DNA from: Nematostella vectensis
Lineage: Eukaryota; Cnidaria; Anthozoa; Actiniaria; Edwardsiidae
NCBI RefSeq assembly: GCF_932526225.1
Contig: NC_064040.1
Location: 15,186,494-15,250,493, forward strand
Direction of reading: 5' to 3'
DNA: 64,000 bases
The translations under genes were made by a program, and so were the position numbers. The notes under the pieces were generated by a model. It did not search any database. It was not told the DNA's origin and was given only the letters and a program-made list of their open reading frames with translations. This document shows positions 22,564 through 35,700 of the stretch, in pieces (position 1 is the stretch's first letter; each line of letters opens with the position of its first letter).

Positions 22564-23514
22564 AACAATGCTTACACACTAACTCACTCATGATTGTTAA
22601 CTGCGTGGAGCAGTCCGTATCTACACACTGACTGAGTAAAGTCAGTCACATGTGAAGCGCATTTGATGATTTCGTATGTTAAAGTGCGCTATTCAAATGA
22701 CAAACATTTCATTTCAAAACAAACTTGATGCGCAACTGATAGCGTAAGGGAACAAGTTAAAAACATGTTATACACACAGATTGAGTATTAGAAGTACTCG
22801 AGAGTAGTGAAAATAAAATCAAAAGTTTATTCCACCAAGTCAAAGCATACTAACTCAATAGCTCTTTTGTCTGTTTACGCTAGGATAAGATGCACAATTG
22901 AAGTGTTATGAACTGTAAATATATTCTCATTACAGCAAAATACAGTCACAGCATGTCCAGCATGCCAATACCAATGGAAAGTTTACAGGCACATAACACT
23001 CCACTTGCATCTTTAAAACACTTCTAGATTTCTTGGAGATCATTTAGCAAATCCCTATATTATGGCAAACTTTTTCACTAATGAAAAAAGTGAAAAAGAA
23101 AAAACAAAGATAAAGAGGCTTAGGTGCAGATAAAAGTCAGAGCAAAGGAAGTAGAAGCGAAGGAAACCCTGTAAAAGCGGAGATTACTCTTCCTTTTCCA
23201 TTTACTATACATTCACTTTATTTACACTTTCATTTTCTTCTCTGGTCCTTCCGCTAGTGAAGTTTGACCCTAAATAAGGGTATAAAAGCATTATCAATGT
23301 CATTTGCCTGTGGCATTTAGACTTGTACTAATGTATTTTGAACTGAAACAATTTGTGTTATTTATATTAGTCTACCTATGATATAAAATTCAACTTCAAA
23401 GCCTAGAGTGAGCAGTATTACTATATTCCTATATCCTATATATAAATTATTTTAATCACTCGGTGCATGATTGTGCTTAAAAAATATATCTCAATTTAAT
23501 TTGTTGTTTTAAAT
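22564..23514. other. Probable 3' UTR and flank of the 23.5-kb minus gene
   Basis: This is AT-rich sequence with no coding exon. TTTATT at 23217-23222 and at 22827-22832 would be AATAAA on the minus strand and are possible poly(A) signals for the gene ending at 23515. Confidence 0.4.
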
Positions 23515-26500
23515 CTATTGAAAGCTACTTCTCTTTCTTTTTGAGCTACCGAGTTTCTTAGAAAATATAATGACTTTTGGATTGTCTGGGTCATGATTGA
23601 TGACCTTCATGTCAACCTTGTCGCCTTGCCGTAAGATGTAGTCCATTAGCGCATGACTCCGCTCACCAGTTAGACTCACAATGTCTTTGATGATTAGGTA
23701 GGCCTGCTCAACTTGCTGCCTGTTCAGCAAATCAACACTGTGCCTAACACCCTTAATCTCAATAAAAGGTTCATCTTGGTTCCTGAACAGCTCCGCTAGC
23801 CTGCCCAGATCTTTAACAATAGGACAACCAAGTTTACGTATAGTGTTCATTTGAGAGGATATCAAAGAGAAGAGGTGAAGAGACCTCTTCAGTCGTACCA
23901 TAAGTGGGACGTTCAGCTTCTCCATTGAGACCATAGGGTCAATATCCAAATGAAACTCATACTCACTGTCTGAGGATCCATGACTGAAGCCGACCCTCAT
24001 TTCTGAAAGGGGAGACAAAATTCTGGTCAATAAACTCAAAATCAAATGCACAGTTCCTGTGAAAACTACATACCATCAAACATTGTCATAAAGAAATAAA
24101 ATAACTTGCAGTAGGGGATCCACAGTTTTTCAAAGGTTAGTTTACAAAAGCTATATCAAAGTTTCCAAGACCTCAATCGGCAATCTTTTATTTAAAAAAA
24201 AATAAATTTAAATACAGCTGAGACTGTAAGGGACCTCGAGTCCTGTTCTTTGCCTCCTACGGCCGTCATCACCGGGAATGTAATAAATAAAATAATAAAT
24301 AAATAAATATAACTAAGGCCTGGTTGCAATTCACTTGCAGTTCCTCTTTTTAAAAGGATGGTTCTATTGTACTCATGGATTCACCTTATGATCTCTCACA
24401 GTAACTTACTCATGTGGGATGGAGGCTTGGGATTCTATTCTTCCTCAAACACCTCCTCACAAATTTGTGGGCACAGCTACCTCTCTTAGTTAAATGAAGT
24501 CTAGACACTCTAATCTTCACAACACATTCTTACCTCCTACGCAGGCATACTATCGCCCCTGGCAGAATTGAGTCTAGCGAAACTAGCTTAACTCTTCTTC
24601 AAACACCCTCCCCCACATGCCACTTCAATGATGGGTGTGGCTCTCTCACCTGGCGGAATGGAGTCCAGACACTTAACAAGCTCTTTATTTTGTTCCATCC
24701 CCATCAAAGACTTGAACTCTTGTTCTGTATCCTTTAAAAGTTTCCATTGATTCAAGAGTTTGTCATATCGCAAAACAATATCCACAGCTCCAAGTTTAGT
24801 AAACACTGCATTGGTATCTGTAGAGAGGGAAACATAATATATGTTTGTGTTTGTGCACCTCAATACTTTTTTAACTTCAACCTATGTATAAAAAATGAAA
24901 GCCTCTTTCTTTTGTACACAAAAGAAACCTTCTTCTACTTTGCTATCTCATTAGGCAATGATAATTATTGGTTTCAGCTGGGGTTAAGGGTGTTGGGACA
25001 TTTCTCTGAGGGCCGTTGCTAAGGAAACTTTGAAACGCTATAAATCCTCCAAATATTTGTAAAATAAAATGAATTTAGGTATGGCGTCATTGTTTATCAA
25101 TGTCTAAATTTTGATGACGTCTCAGGCGGTGACGTCATCACATGACATCACAACAAAAAAATTATGTAATCTTTGCTGTTGAAGCATCTGCAATGATAAA
25201 TGTAGTTTCATAATATTATTTGTGAGAGTACCTACAAAGTTACGTATGTGTTTTGGATTCTGCCAAATAATAAAATTTTCGCACATTTTCAATTTGTATT
25301 TTTCCACTCTTTTTTGAATAATTTCTTTATTTTTTAAAATATCGGAAAACCAATACATGATCCGTCCACTTTTCTCAAAGATTATAGAGTTGGAATTGCA
25401 AACCGGAAGTAGAATTATCTATGCATGCGCAATTGAGTATTGCGATAAAGCCTGGTTACAAATGCGAATGTTGTGAAAGAATTTTGTTATCAAAATATCA
25501 GTAAAATTTGCATTGAAGCAACTCGTTTGCTTAAATCACAACTTCAGGTCGCTAAGTAGGTGCCATAGGTTAAAAATCATGCTCACCTTTTTTGTTTTAC
25601 AGTATTTACTATTTTATTATGTTTTTCCCGCCAGTTTCGGCGTTTGTTTTCGAAACTAGGAATGTCTTAAATTATTTTCCCACCATTCGACTTTCCCGCC
25701 TTAAAGTGTGAAGTTCCCGGATGGTTGCGAGCGTGCCTAACAACCGAATTGCTAAGTAACAAGAAATGTCCCAACACCCTTAAGTTAGTATAAATTATTG
25801 TCTTACCTGGGTTGTTTGCCCATATTATCTTAATCTCTGTAGATTGTTCAACTTTGTTTTTCCTCCCTCCATGTTGAGAGTTAGTGATGCTAGCCTCAAC
25901 ATCATATAAACTAAACAGCTTTACCAGGCTACTGGTAGATGGCTGTCTGAGCAGAAGTGAGTTGTCCTACGAAAGGGCAGAACATAAAGACATGGATAAG
26001 AACACAGGTTAAGTAACGAGAGGCGAAAAGGGTGCAAAATGAACAGTTCAGAAGCCCCCCCCCCCCCCCCCCAGGGGGAGAGGGAGTTCTTCCCATGTCA
26101 ACCTGATAGGGATACTTGTCATATTTTTAGGGATAAATATCAGGCCTCAGCAATTTTTTGGGAGTGTCCAGGAAAAAATAGCCTTTCTCTTAAAAATGAA
26201 TTTTTTAGGGTTCTGGGGTATTTTTTGGGTAACAGTTTTTGGTCATGCAGGTATTTTTAGGGGTATTCTTCAAATTTCCTGATGAGCATCCCTATCACTT
26301 TTTCCCTGAAGAATCCCTAATTATTGCTAATTATTGTTAAAACCTAAATAGAAAACAGCATCATTAGCTCCTTCCCAACTGAAATCATATTTAAATATAT
26401 TCATACCTATCTAAAAAGTTAATGGGGGGGGGGGGGGGGGTGACTTTGACATGAATCGACATTCGTAAATTCATTGATGAAAGTTAATAAGACCAAAACT

Positions 26501-28276
26501 GAAAAAGATGAAAATAAAGGAGGCCACACTTTAGGGGATAATTTAAATGCATGCCAAACAAAAGTCATAAAAGGGCAAGAAGAAGGCCCATCACATTCGT
26601 TTATCTATTTTGTAGGGGGTCTTAGGTTCTCCCCAGAAAAATTTTGAAAGTCCAGACTTTTAGGAGGCTCAGAAATTGATCAGAATACCTGTTCACAGAA
26701 AAAGCCCCCCCCCCCCCTAAATCTTTTATCAAAAATTGAGGCCCTCCCCCAAATTGGTGCTCAAAAAACCGCAACCCCACCCCAAACATAGTAGCCCTCC
26801 CCCCTTCATTAAATAATGACCCTTCCCTTAACATCACTGTGTGTGAATTTCATTCATTCATCAATTGCTTTAAACTAAAAACTGAAATTTAACAATATGT
26901 ATACATGATGTATATTTATTTCAAAGTGATCAGGGATCTAAAAAGAAATCCAGTCCAGGAGCTAGGATGAGCTACCACCTATCTAAGAGAAAATGGTCTG
27001 CTAATAGGTTAATGAACCCCCAGCTACCTACAAAAAGGGAAAATGGTATGCTAATAGGTTAATGAACCCCAGCTACCTAAAAGAAAATGGTCTGCTAAAT
27101 AGGTAAATGATCCGCTGCTTAAAATCCTTGCTACAGCCTGGGAATTGACAGAACAGAGTGTTATATTTGTATGTTTCTTTGCACTACTACTGTTTCTTGC
27201 AGTACTGGGAAGTACTGTTAATATTACCCCTCATTGCAAAAATCAGACATTTTCTTATCCCTACCATAATTACCTCAGGAATTAGTATTTTCTAGACAAA
27301 ACAATAAGACATTGATATTTACAAATTCCCAACCCACACTTATACAATCCCACCTATGTAGTTGCAGGGGAATAATTTGAGAAATATTTTGGCAGGATTT
27401 CTGGAACATACTGTCAAATATTTCTCACCGTTACAGATCTCATGGATACCGAAACAAAACAGACATAGAATAGCGTTGACAACACAATTGAAAATCATAT
27501 TCATTCGTTTTAAACTTATAAATGGAAACTATCAAAAAAGCGATTAAAAGCGGTTAAAGAAAATTATAAAAAACTCCATAATATAAATTGTTTGTTTTGA
27601 ATAACAATTAAGTTAAGTTAAACACCAGGTAAAATAATAAACGAGAATAAATGAACATTTAGTACAAACAAAATAAATTTTAGGTTTTAAACAAAAGCGG
27701 GGATTACTTCTCATGTTTGAGAAATCATGGAAAATGTGAGTATACTTTATTTAGTCACAGAATTTGCTACTCAATTTCTTGGCTCCTCTAAAATTTCTAC
27801 TGCTCTGTTGCGAATAAATACGACACAGATCGTTATAATTTCAAGCTTTGTTAAACATTCAAGTACACTTAGACTGACATAATTTTGTCATCAAAATGAA
27901 ATAATATCACAAACTTAGAAGAAATGTGTTGGGACACGATCCAACACAAAGAAAACGTGCATTTTGACTTGAAAAAGCCAATCTCTATTATAATCACAAA
28001 TTAAGCTACATAATTGTATAGCAAAACAAAACAATCCTTTTAAAAATGTTTGCAATTAAAATTGGAGGAATCAGTGTGTTCTAGATAAAGATAAATACAC
28101 AGAGCTGGAAACTACTAGACCAAGTCACATGCTTTATAAAATTTCGGCAAAGCGCCTTTCACAACTAAATCTTTTATAAGTAAGTAACTTAGTGATATTT
28201 ATTTTCTTGTCAGTTTCTCTAGGCTCACCTCATCTTTTGGAAATCCAAGCAGAAAGCAGCAAAAACATCTACCCAT
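23515..28276 (-). CDS. Unidentified protein, about 287 aa, head-to-head with SELENON
   Basis: Three exons are well supported by splice sites and phase: 25966-25807, 24817-24650 and 24002-23515. They encode a continuous soluble protein running from DNSLLLRQPS through NNPDTNAVFTKLGAVDIVLR and DSIPPEMRVGF to the C-terminal basic tail KKLGSSKRKRSSFQ. A candidate first exon, 28276-28229 (MGRCFCCFLLGFPKDE, donor GTGAGC), has an in-frame upstream stop and matches in phase, giving 287 residues. It is less certain, and more exons may lie between. I do not recognise the family. There are no membrane segments; the C-terminal half has long helical stretches (about residues 135-230), and the last residues could be a nuclear localisation signal. 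The start would be about 450 bp from the SELENON start, implying a shared divergent promoter. Confidence 0.6.
26104..26297. mobile_element. 194-bp MITE, copy 2
   Basis: This is the same length and organisation as 8215-8408: TGATAGGGAT at the left end, and GATGAGCATCCCTATCA at the right. The copies have diverged in the middle. It lies between exons of the unidentified minus-strand gene. Confidence 0.8.
26298..28228. other. Presumed long first intron of the minus-strand gene
   Basis: This is AT-rich sequence with homopolymer G/C runs (26426-26440, 26705-26716) and a short tandem duplication at 26985-27110 (AAAATGGT(C/A)TGCTAATAGG units). No exon was recognised on either strand. Confidence 0.4.
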
Positions 28277-28729
28277 TCCTACAGCATCTTCTCTCGTCTA
28301 AAGGATCCCTACGGCCCATTAGAAGAGATTAGATTTTGCGACTCTGCTAAGGTGACCAAAAGGACCTGTAATTTGAACCTTTTCTCTTTTATTTTGTTTT
28401 CACTCGTGACTAGACCTAGGCCTCGGACCTGCAACACCACAGGGTACCACAGTGACAAGGATTGTATCAGTCCTCCCAAGCCCCTCTTAGTCTATATTTC
28501 ATTAAAAAAATAGTAAAAATATCGTACCATAGGGAAACTCGAAATAAGGCATGTATTTTTCCCAACTCCTTTTTAAAGTAAAAAAAAAATTGCTGTTGAT
28601 TTGTCATCATCCCCAGTCCCTCGCGTTCTCCCGACTATATTGGGTTCGGATTCTTTATTACTGCTTTCTAAGGATCAACATTTTCGTTCCCCAAAAAGTT
28701 ACCAAAGTCCTTATATTTGCTTCTAAACA

Positions 28730-29764
28730 ATGACTGAATCAGATGAAGACGATGGTGATACAGCTACAAGTTCAAAGGAAAAAGTTAATGGATCGCCCTT
28801 TGAAGAAGAAAGTGTTCTTTCTTCGAGAACAAAAGTCCTGACAGTTTCGTTGTTGGTTGCACTACTGTCTATCTCTTGTTACGTTTTCTTTATAGAGCAC
28901 CCCATCTTAGAGGGAACAGGAGATAAGATCGAGGAAGAGATAATGGGGCTGTTTGTCAGCTACGATACGAATGCAGATGGAAGGCTAGATCCGTACGAAT
29001 TTGTACCTGTGGCACATCGAATACTTGGCCAAAAAGTAAGTTTGTTGTGAACTTGTAAAATGTTTAAGTTATATTAATGGAGTTATTGGAGTTTAATTGT
29101 ATATGGAACGCTAAATTCATGTATTAAATTTTTACTTTTGAGTTTTATTTGTGCTTTTTCTGAACTGCCATTCCCATCTTTTCAATTCAAAGTACAACAA
29201 CCATATCACCATTAGTTATAGAAAAAAATATGTTTGTGGCTTTGGTGTTTTTCTTTAGGAGTCCAGATCAGAAAAACAAGCTGTTGTCCATCAGAACTGG
29301 GATGATAGTGGTGAACACCTTACCATGAAGGCTCTATTTAAGCCACTAGAACTCTCAACAATGACAAAAACAAGTGACAGCTACTTTGTAAGTGCCCTCT
29401 TTATATCTGGTTCACACTTAACTTAAAGTAACATTATATTGCAGTGCCGAAATATTGGCGGGGTGGGGGGGGGGGGGGGGTGGGGCAGAATACAGAAACA
29501 TTAAGAAAATATTTGGGGGACGGCACAGTCATACCCTTACAAGTCATTTCCTTATATATTTTTTAAATATTGGGGGAGGGAGGGGGAGCACGTGCCCAAC
29601 CAGTACAGCCCTGTAATGTCAGCACAAAGGGTAAAAGTTTTGAAGGGGGAGTGACCCCACCCCTCCTAGTAAGGTGGGATTGTAATTAACAAATAATACA
29701 AGAAAAATGTGTTTCCAAATATAAGGAATAACTGAGCCTTGGTCCTTAATTGTGGTCATGACCA

Positions 29765-29795
<31 letters not shown>

Positions 29796-32700
29796 TCAAG
29801 CAGTAAAAAATACAGTAAACATATGAGACATTATCTAAGATATGGGAGAAAATGCCTTGAAACGACCTTTTGGGCCCCCTCCTGTTAAAAATCCTAGCTA
29901 TGCCACTGATGACCATGGTAGCCTGTTTAAGGTATAGCTCCTTCTAGTAAAAAAAGGTTGGGTTTCCATATATTATATTTTTCTTCAATAAGTTATCTGA
30001 TTCTGCATTGACTGGACTGAAGTCCTGGAAAGTTGTCTCCATCCCTTCCATGACACTTCCAGTGAATGCTTTTGCTGCATTTCTGCCCCCATCGCATGCG
30101 TCTACTGGCATGCTTGGCACCCCTTGGTTTATTGTGGAGCCACAGATCGCTAAATTTAGTAAGTACCCCTACAGTTTTAATCCCCCAGTTTAAATATAAA
30201 GCCAGATAATAAACCCTGTGGGAGGGAGGTAAGATCGAAGAGCCTCAGGATTGAAAGGGGGAGGGGGAGATACCATAAACACAAGGCCCTAGTTTAGGGA
30301 TTTCAACTCTGCTCCCTAAAGGAGTTTGTGTGAATTATGATATTAAATGATGTCAAAATCAAGCTGACTATGTTCTCCAATGAATAAAGCTGATAGCAAT
30401 AGAATAACTAATCTTTTCCTCTGGCATTCCTTGAATAATAATTGGGAAAATGAATTTTAACAAACATTCAAAAAACCTGTTATATTATAATCCAGTCAAC
30501 ATTAAGACTCTCCTGAAATAATAGCTTTTTTAAAAACCCTTTATCAGGTCCACAGCTATCCAGTAACCGCTACAATCCGCCAGATGTTAGTGGCAACAAT
30601 GCCGTCATCCATCAACTTCTTGCCATGTTTCACCCTCGCCCATTCATCTTCACCCGGTTTGGTCCCCAGGGAACAGCAGCTTGCATAGAGGCTCAAAATA
30701 ATGAATATCTAGCAATCCAGTTCAGGTACTCTCAGTTCTACAAATCATATCTATATCTATGGGAGAAGAAGAAGGGGATTTAAAGAATACAGACCCATAT
30801 TCAGACAACCTAACTAGTGGCTGAAGTTGGCTTAAAGACAAGTGGTACAGTGCATTATAGTGGTGCAGTGCGTTACCGTAGTAAATGGGTTGACCCAAAA
30901 AAATGGGACTGGAGCTTGAAAATAAAAAAAACATGTTAATCATGTCTACCTGGCTATGGGTAGAATAAGGCTATCCAACCAGCATGGCATCTGAAAACTT
31001 TGTAGACAGCAATTTTATGTAATCCATTCTAAGTCAGACCAAGGCGGACAGCTCATTAGATACCATGCCTGTTCAAAGTCTGAGTAACCACAGGGGCATA
31101 GCCTGGAATTTCTGGTTGATGTTGTGCTTGTAAAGATAAATTACTTTTTGAAAAATGCCCCAACCGCAAGACATACCTAGAATACTCCATACAAATAATT
31201 TTTTTGCACAGAATACATGCTGAGTTTCAGCTCAACGAACCCCCATTGCATCCATTCTGGTTCAGCCCAGCTCAGTTTGCAGGGCGTCTTGTCATTAGTC
31301 GGGATGGCAAACACATAGCGTCATTCCACATGGGTGTGCCCACAAACAAGAGCCTGAATGTTGGTAAGAGCAAAAAGTACTCAATGGAAGGCCCAATAGG
31401 AAACCATGTTTTAATACATATATGCATAATTATGTATAATGTATTATTGTTTTATTATTATTATGTCTAATAATGCTATCTTGTAAGGCAGCACAATGCA
31501 TGGGACCTGGTCCCATTCATGTTGAACCTTTTTAGTGACTTGACCAATTTTTATTTTTGTATGTTTCTCCATTTTTTCTTATGTATCATCTGCCCCCCCT
31601 TAGCTTATCTAGCTTGCGGTCAGTTAAGGAATGTTTTTCACAGTGCACAGTTTTAGTATTTTGAAAAATTCAACGTGAGCTATGTACCTGTCCAGCGGTG
31701 TAGCCAGGATTCTTAACAGGAGGGGGCCCAAAAGGCCCGGTTAAAGCATTTTCTCCTGTATTTCAAATAATGACTCATACATTTACTGTATTTTTGGCTG
31801 CTAAAGGGGGGGGGGGCGGGCCCCCTGGGCCACCGCCCTGGCTACGCCCATGCTGTCAATAATAGGGGACTTGTGCTAAGAGGTTGACTTTTTGGGTGGC
31901 AAGCAAGACAAAGGGGGAACTTTGCAAAGTGTTATATATTAATTCCTAAAGCGGGCTAGGCTGTACAGCCTGCTAAACAACCTATAGCTGCAAGCCATAG
32001 CTATATAATAAATAAAATCTATAATTCAATTTTATTTAGAGTTTTTTATTCATGTTCATTAACCTATTTACTTTCTTTTAGATATGGAATGGCTTTTAGG
32101 AAAGCCACAAGTCACAACAAAGCAAGGTACAATATTTTCAAAATGAATTGCAAATAAATTCAACTTGAATAATTATAGTTATTGTGAACTATAATCAAAC
32201 TTGTATGTGGATGTATTAAGCTTTCAGAAGACTAGTGGCAAACAATATTTTCTCCATGCGTGGCACTCTATTTCTGTCTTGGTTAAGGGTGGCCCTTAAG
32301 GTACTAGCACTGGCTAATTTCGGGTATCTCCATTTTTCTCGAAAGTGCCGTGTTTTGTACAATTTATATGTGCAATTTGAACATCCGAACTAATTTTTCT
32401 ATTTTTTCCAAAAGCGAATACAGAATCAGTGAACTAAAATGGGACCTTTTACCGGAACCGGAAATAAATTTACTTTGCTGATTCGAAGGAAGTGACGCTT
32501 TGTCACATAATATCCACGTTTTGTTCACACCTTCGGCTGGGCACATGCGACACGATCGGCTTCAGCATGGCGGCTGAGAATTTGCAACTCGAAGCAGCTT
32601 TCTTGGCATTCAACGCCGAGTTTGCAAGGAATGGGTAAGACAAGTATATCATTGTCTTTCGACGATTTTTAGTGTATAATCAGTATTCCCCTTTGATTTC

Positions 32701-35700
32701 AGATTTGGACAGGCGCCCGCAGGACTTTTAAGTATTCTGAGGCATTTTCGCCTCCGAGAAGGGGAGAAAGTTAGCGAAGGCCGCGCCAGGCTTTACAAGC
32801 GCCTCTGGTGCTTACTGTGGGTAGGTTTCGCCTGAAAAACTCTAATCAAATGTAGTTAAGTGTCATTAGATTTTAAGTGAACAACAAAAAGTCTCTCATC
32901 TTCGATTTTTGTCCAAATATGATACTTTGTCCTGGTCTTATCAACCTTGGAATGTGAATATATGTTGTTGCAAGATTGTGGGAATTTTAATTGTTTCTCA
33001 CGCCGTTTGTTTGTATTCTAGTTTGGAAGTAAGAAGACATTGGGGGCCGGCCTTCCGCGATGGCCGACGTACGTTTACCCGGAGAGCCTGAAAGCGATCG
33101 TCAGGCTCATTGTTCCGGGTAGCGTACAAGATTTTGAGGACCCGGACCACGATTCGGTAGGTGACACGCTATGATAAAAAAAAAAACTTAGCAAATTTAT
33201 GGACTCCAAGCTTGTTTGGGGCTCAAGTTCCACTTGCAAATGTGTTATATCTATTGGTCAACGAATTTTAGTTTTTCCTCAAACCCTGCCAATAACATGA
33301 CAGTTGTTTATTATTTTTCTTTTCATTGTAAAAATAATTTGTGCGGCTTCGGTATCCTTGGATTCGTATTCACCCATGTATTTTTTTTTTGTTATTTTGT
33401 TAGGTATACAAGATCAACATTGCAATTTTGGCCGAGGCAAAGTGGCCAAAGACGAAGTAGAAACGAGATGATTCGAATCTATTTTTATTGATTTTATTGA
33501 TTTATCTACATTGTATTAGTTACTTTTCTATAAAAAGTGTTTTCAATAAACCCATAAAATACACTTTAGCGTATAACACTTTATTACGCTCTATTTCCTT
33601 TGTTTGCTTTTGTCTTCCCTTGACTGTCATGTATAAACTTGACTAGAACATCTATCATATTTTGTATGCTGTATAAAATGCATAATAAACTTGAACATGT
33701 TGTGCAATTCTACTCTTTGTTTTTGGGATTCTCACTACAGTCCTTGTGAGAAGTGCGCTGGTGGGTGGTTGATCCACACTTACATGGCCGCTTTCCACTT
33801 ATTACAGTCCTTTGTCTTAGCATGTTCTCTGCCTCTCTTATCAGTGCTGGATCATCATCATCATCATCTAACTCGTCATCATCTTCAGTGCCATATGTAT
33901 GCAGCACTGCCTGCCTTTTGTTCCACTTCTTTCTCTCTTCCTGGTCTTCCTGTCTAGCTTGCTTATTGGATATTCGCTGCTTCTTGGCTGCCTCTGTCTT
34001 TTGTTTCATGAGGTGGTTCATCCTGTCCTCAGTTGCTTTATCAAGCGCCTTTTCAATGGAAGGAAGCACAGGCAGATGGAGTCGAGTGTAAAGGTCCTTT
34101 ATCCAGTGGTATTCCTTTCCACGATTTTCCCAGCACCATGTCATATTCCCCTGGGCCAACCCACAGTTTGTTGATGTAATATAGTGCAACCTAAATTGGG
34201 AAACATCCAATGCGCATTAGATCACATAGATAATGAATTTTGCGCTATATAAATAATAAAATTATTATTAAATTATTATGTATTTATTACTAATTTAAAA
34301 CAAGGCTGGGGGCACTGGTATGTTACACATGTAGCAAAAAGCATGAAATTGAATCTTTCATTACTTATCCCACTTCTTATTCCACCCAAGGCACCCTTCC
34401 TTTGAAACAACTGTCCAGGGCATAACTTTTCATACTAACACAATTCATTCACTGAAACTGTTTAGTGGATGTTCTAAAATAGTGCCTTTAGCATAGGTGA
34501 TTTATAATGATGCCAGATTCTGTCTGCTTTCTATATTTTGTTATATGTCTTACCTATTGAGACTTTGGTCTTTAGCACGAAAATGGGGAAGCACGTTGAA
34601 ATGAGCCTCACACTGATTGGAATGGCCACGGCCCATCTCAGGATGTATTACTGATTTCGCGTCAGCAGCTCGTAGCTCGCACTCCAGTTGGTAGGCCATG
34701 TGATGAAATGGACACGACAACTTGTTTTTTGTCGAATATGGTATTCCCTCACATTTCAACTCAAATTCGTCTTTGCATTCTCCACATGAACAAACTGTTT
34801 CTGTATGGAAACCACAGTTCCCTCCCTCCCAAGAGTGTTTATCAACAACATGGTGCTGGCTCAATGCTCTCATGCGTCTAGCATATTCTTCGGGAGAGTC
34901 ACACTGCTGCAAACAGCAAAAATGGTTAACTCTAGCATTTTTCAGAAACTGCTCTGAAAAGCAACCACAGTTCTTTGAATGGCGTGTGCAATGGCACTTC
35001 AAGTTCTCCATTTCTGGAAACAGTTCTTTCCATTTAGAAATATGGCCACTGGTGAATGCCTTCTGCTTGGCAAAGTCCTTCAGATTATTCCCGTGGGATC
35101 TACCCACATGCCCACCACACTTGTATACTCTTTGAGGGGGTTCCTCCCCATAGACATTGTGAACTGACTTCTTTGAAGAAGAGTCCCCATCCTGCCAAAC
35201 ACAAATAATATCACACCCTTCTTCTTTTGCCTGTCCATAGCATTCCTCAGCAAGAACTCCTTCCATAGACTTGGCCGTGCCGTGGTACAATTCCTCACCC
35301 TCTTCCTCCTCAGTTATTTCTCCCCTCATTGATTTGTGCCCATACCACAGAAGCCCTTGGGTCATATAATTCTTTACAATGAATGACCCATTTTTACTGA
35401 AGTGTCCACGGGTGTGCCAAACCCCGTCTGACGTAACGACAGCTCGGTCCCAGCTCCCAAGATCTACACTGTTCATCTTTTTCATTTTTTCTTTTTCATC
35501 TTCGCACATCTCGTTTACGATTTCTTCAATGTGGGGATATATCAGTTTAATCACCTCGTAAAATCTGTTCTTGGAAATTGCGGGTATCCCAAGGCAATTG
35601 TTTAGTGTTTTCTGGAATTTAGAAAATCCATGTCCAGTAACAATAAACGCCACTGCAAGGGCCAGACCAACCACAGTGCGACGAGAACCTTCAACAGCCA

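Noticed and set aside
29765-29794. The long C and G homopolymers as regulatory G-quadruplex sites
   Set aside because: Such runs recur inside dispersed repeats throughout the window and their lengths may be sequencing artefacts; position relative to genes is not consistent.
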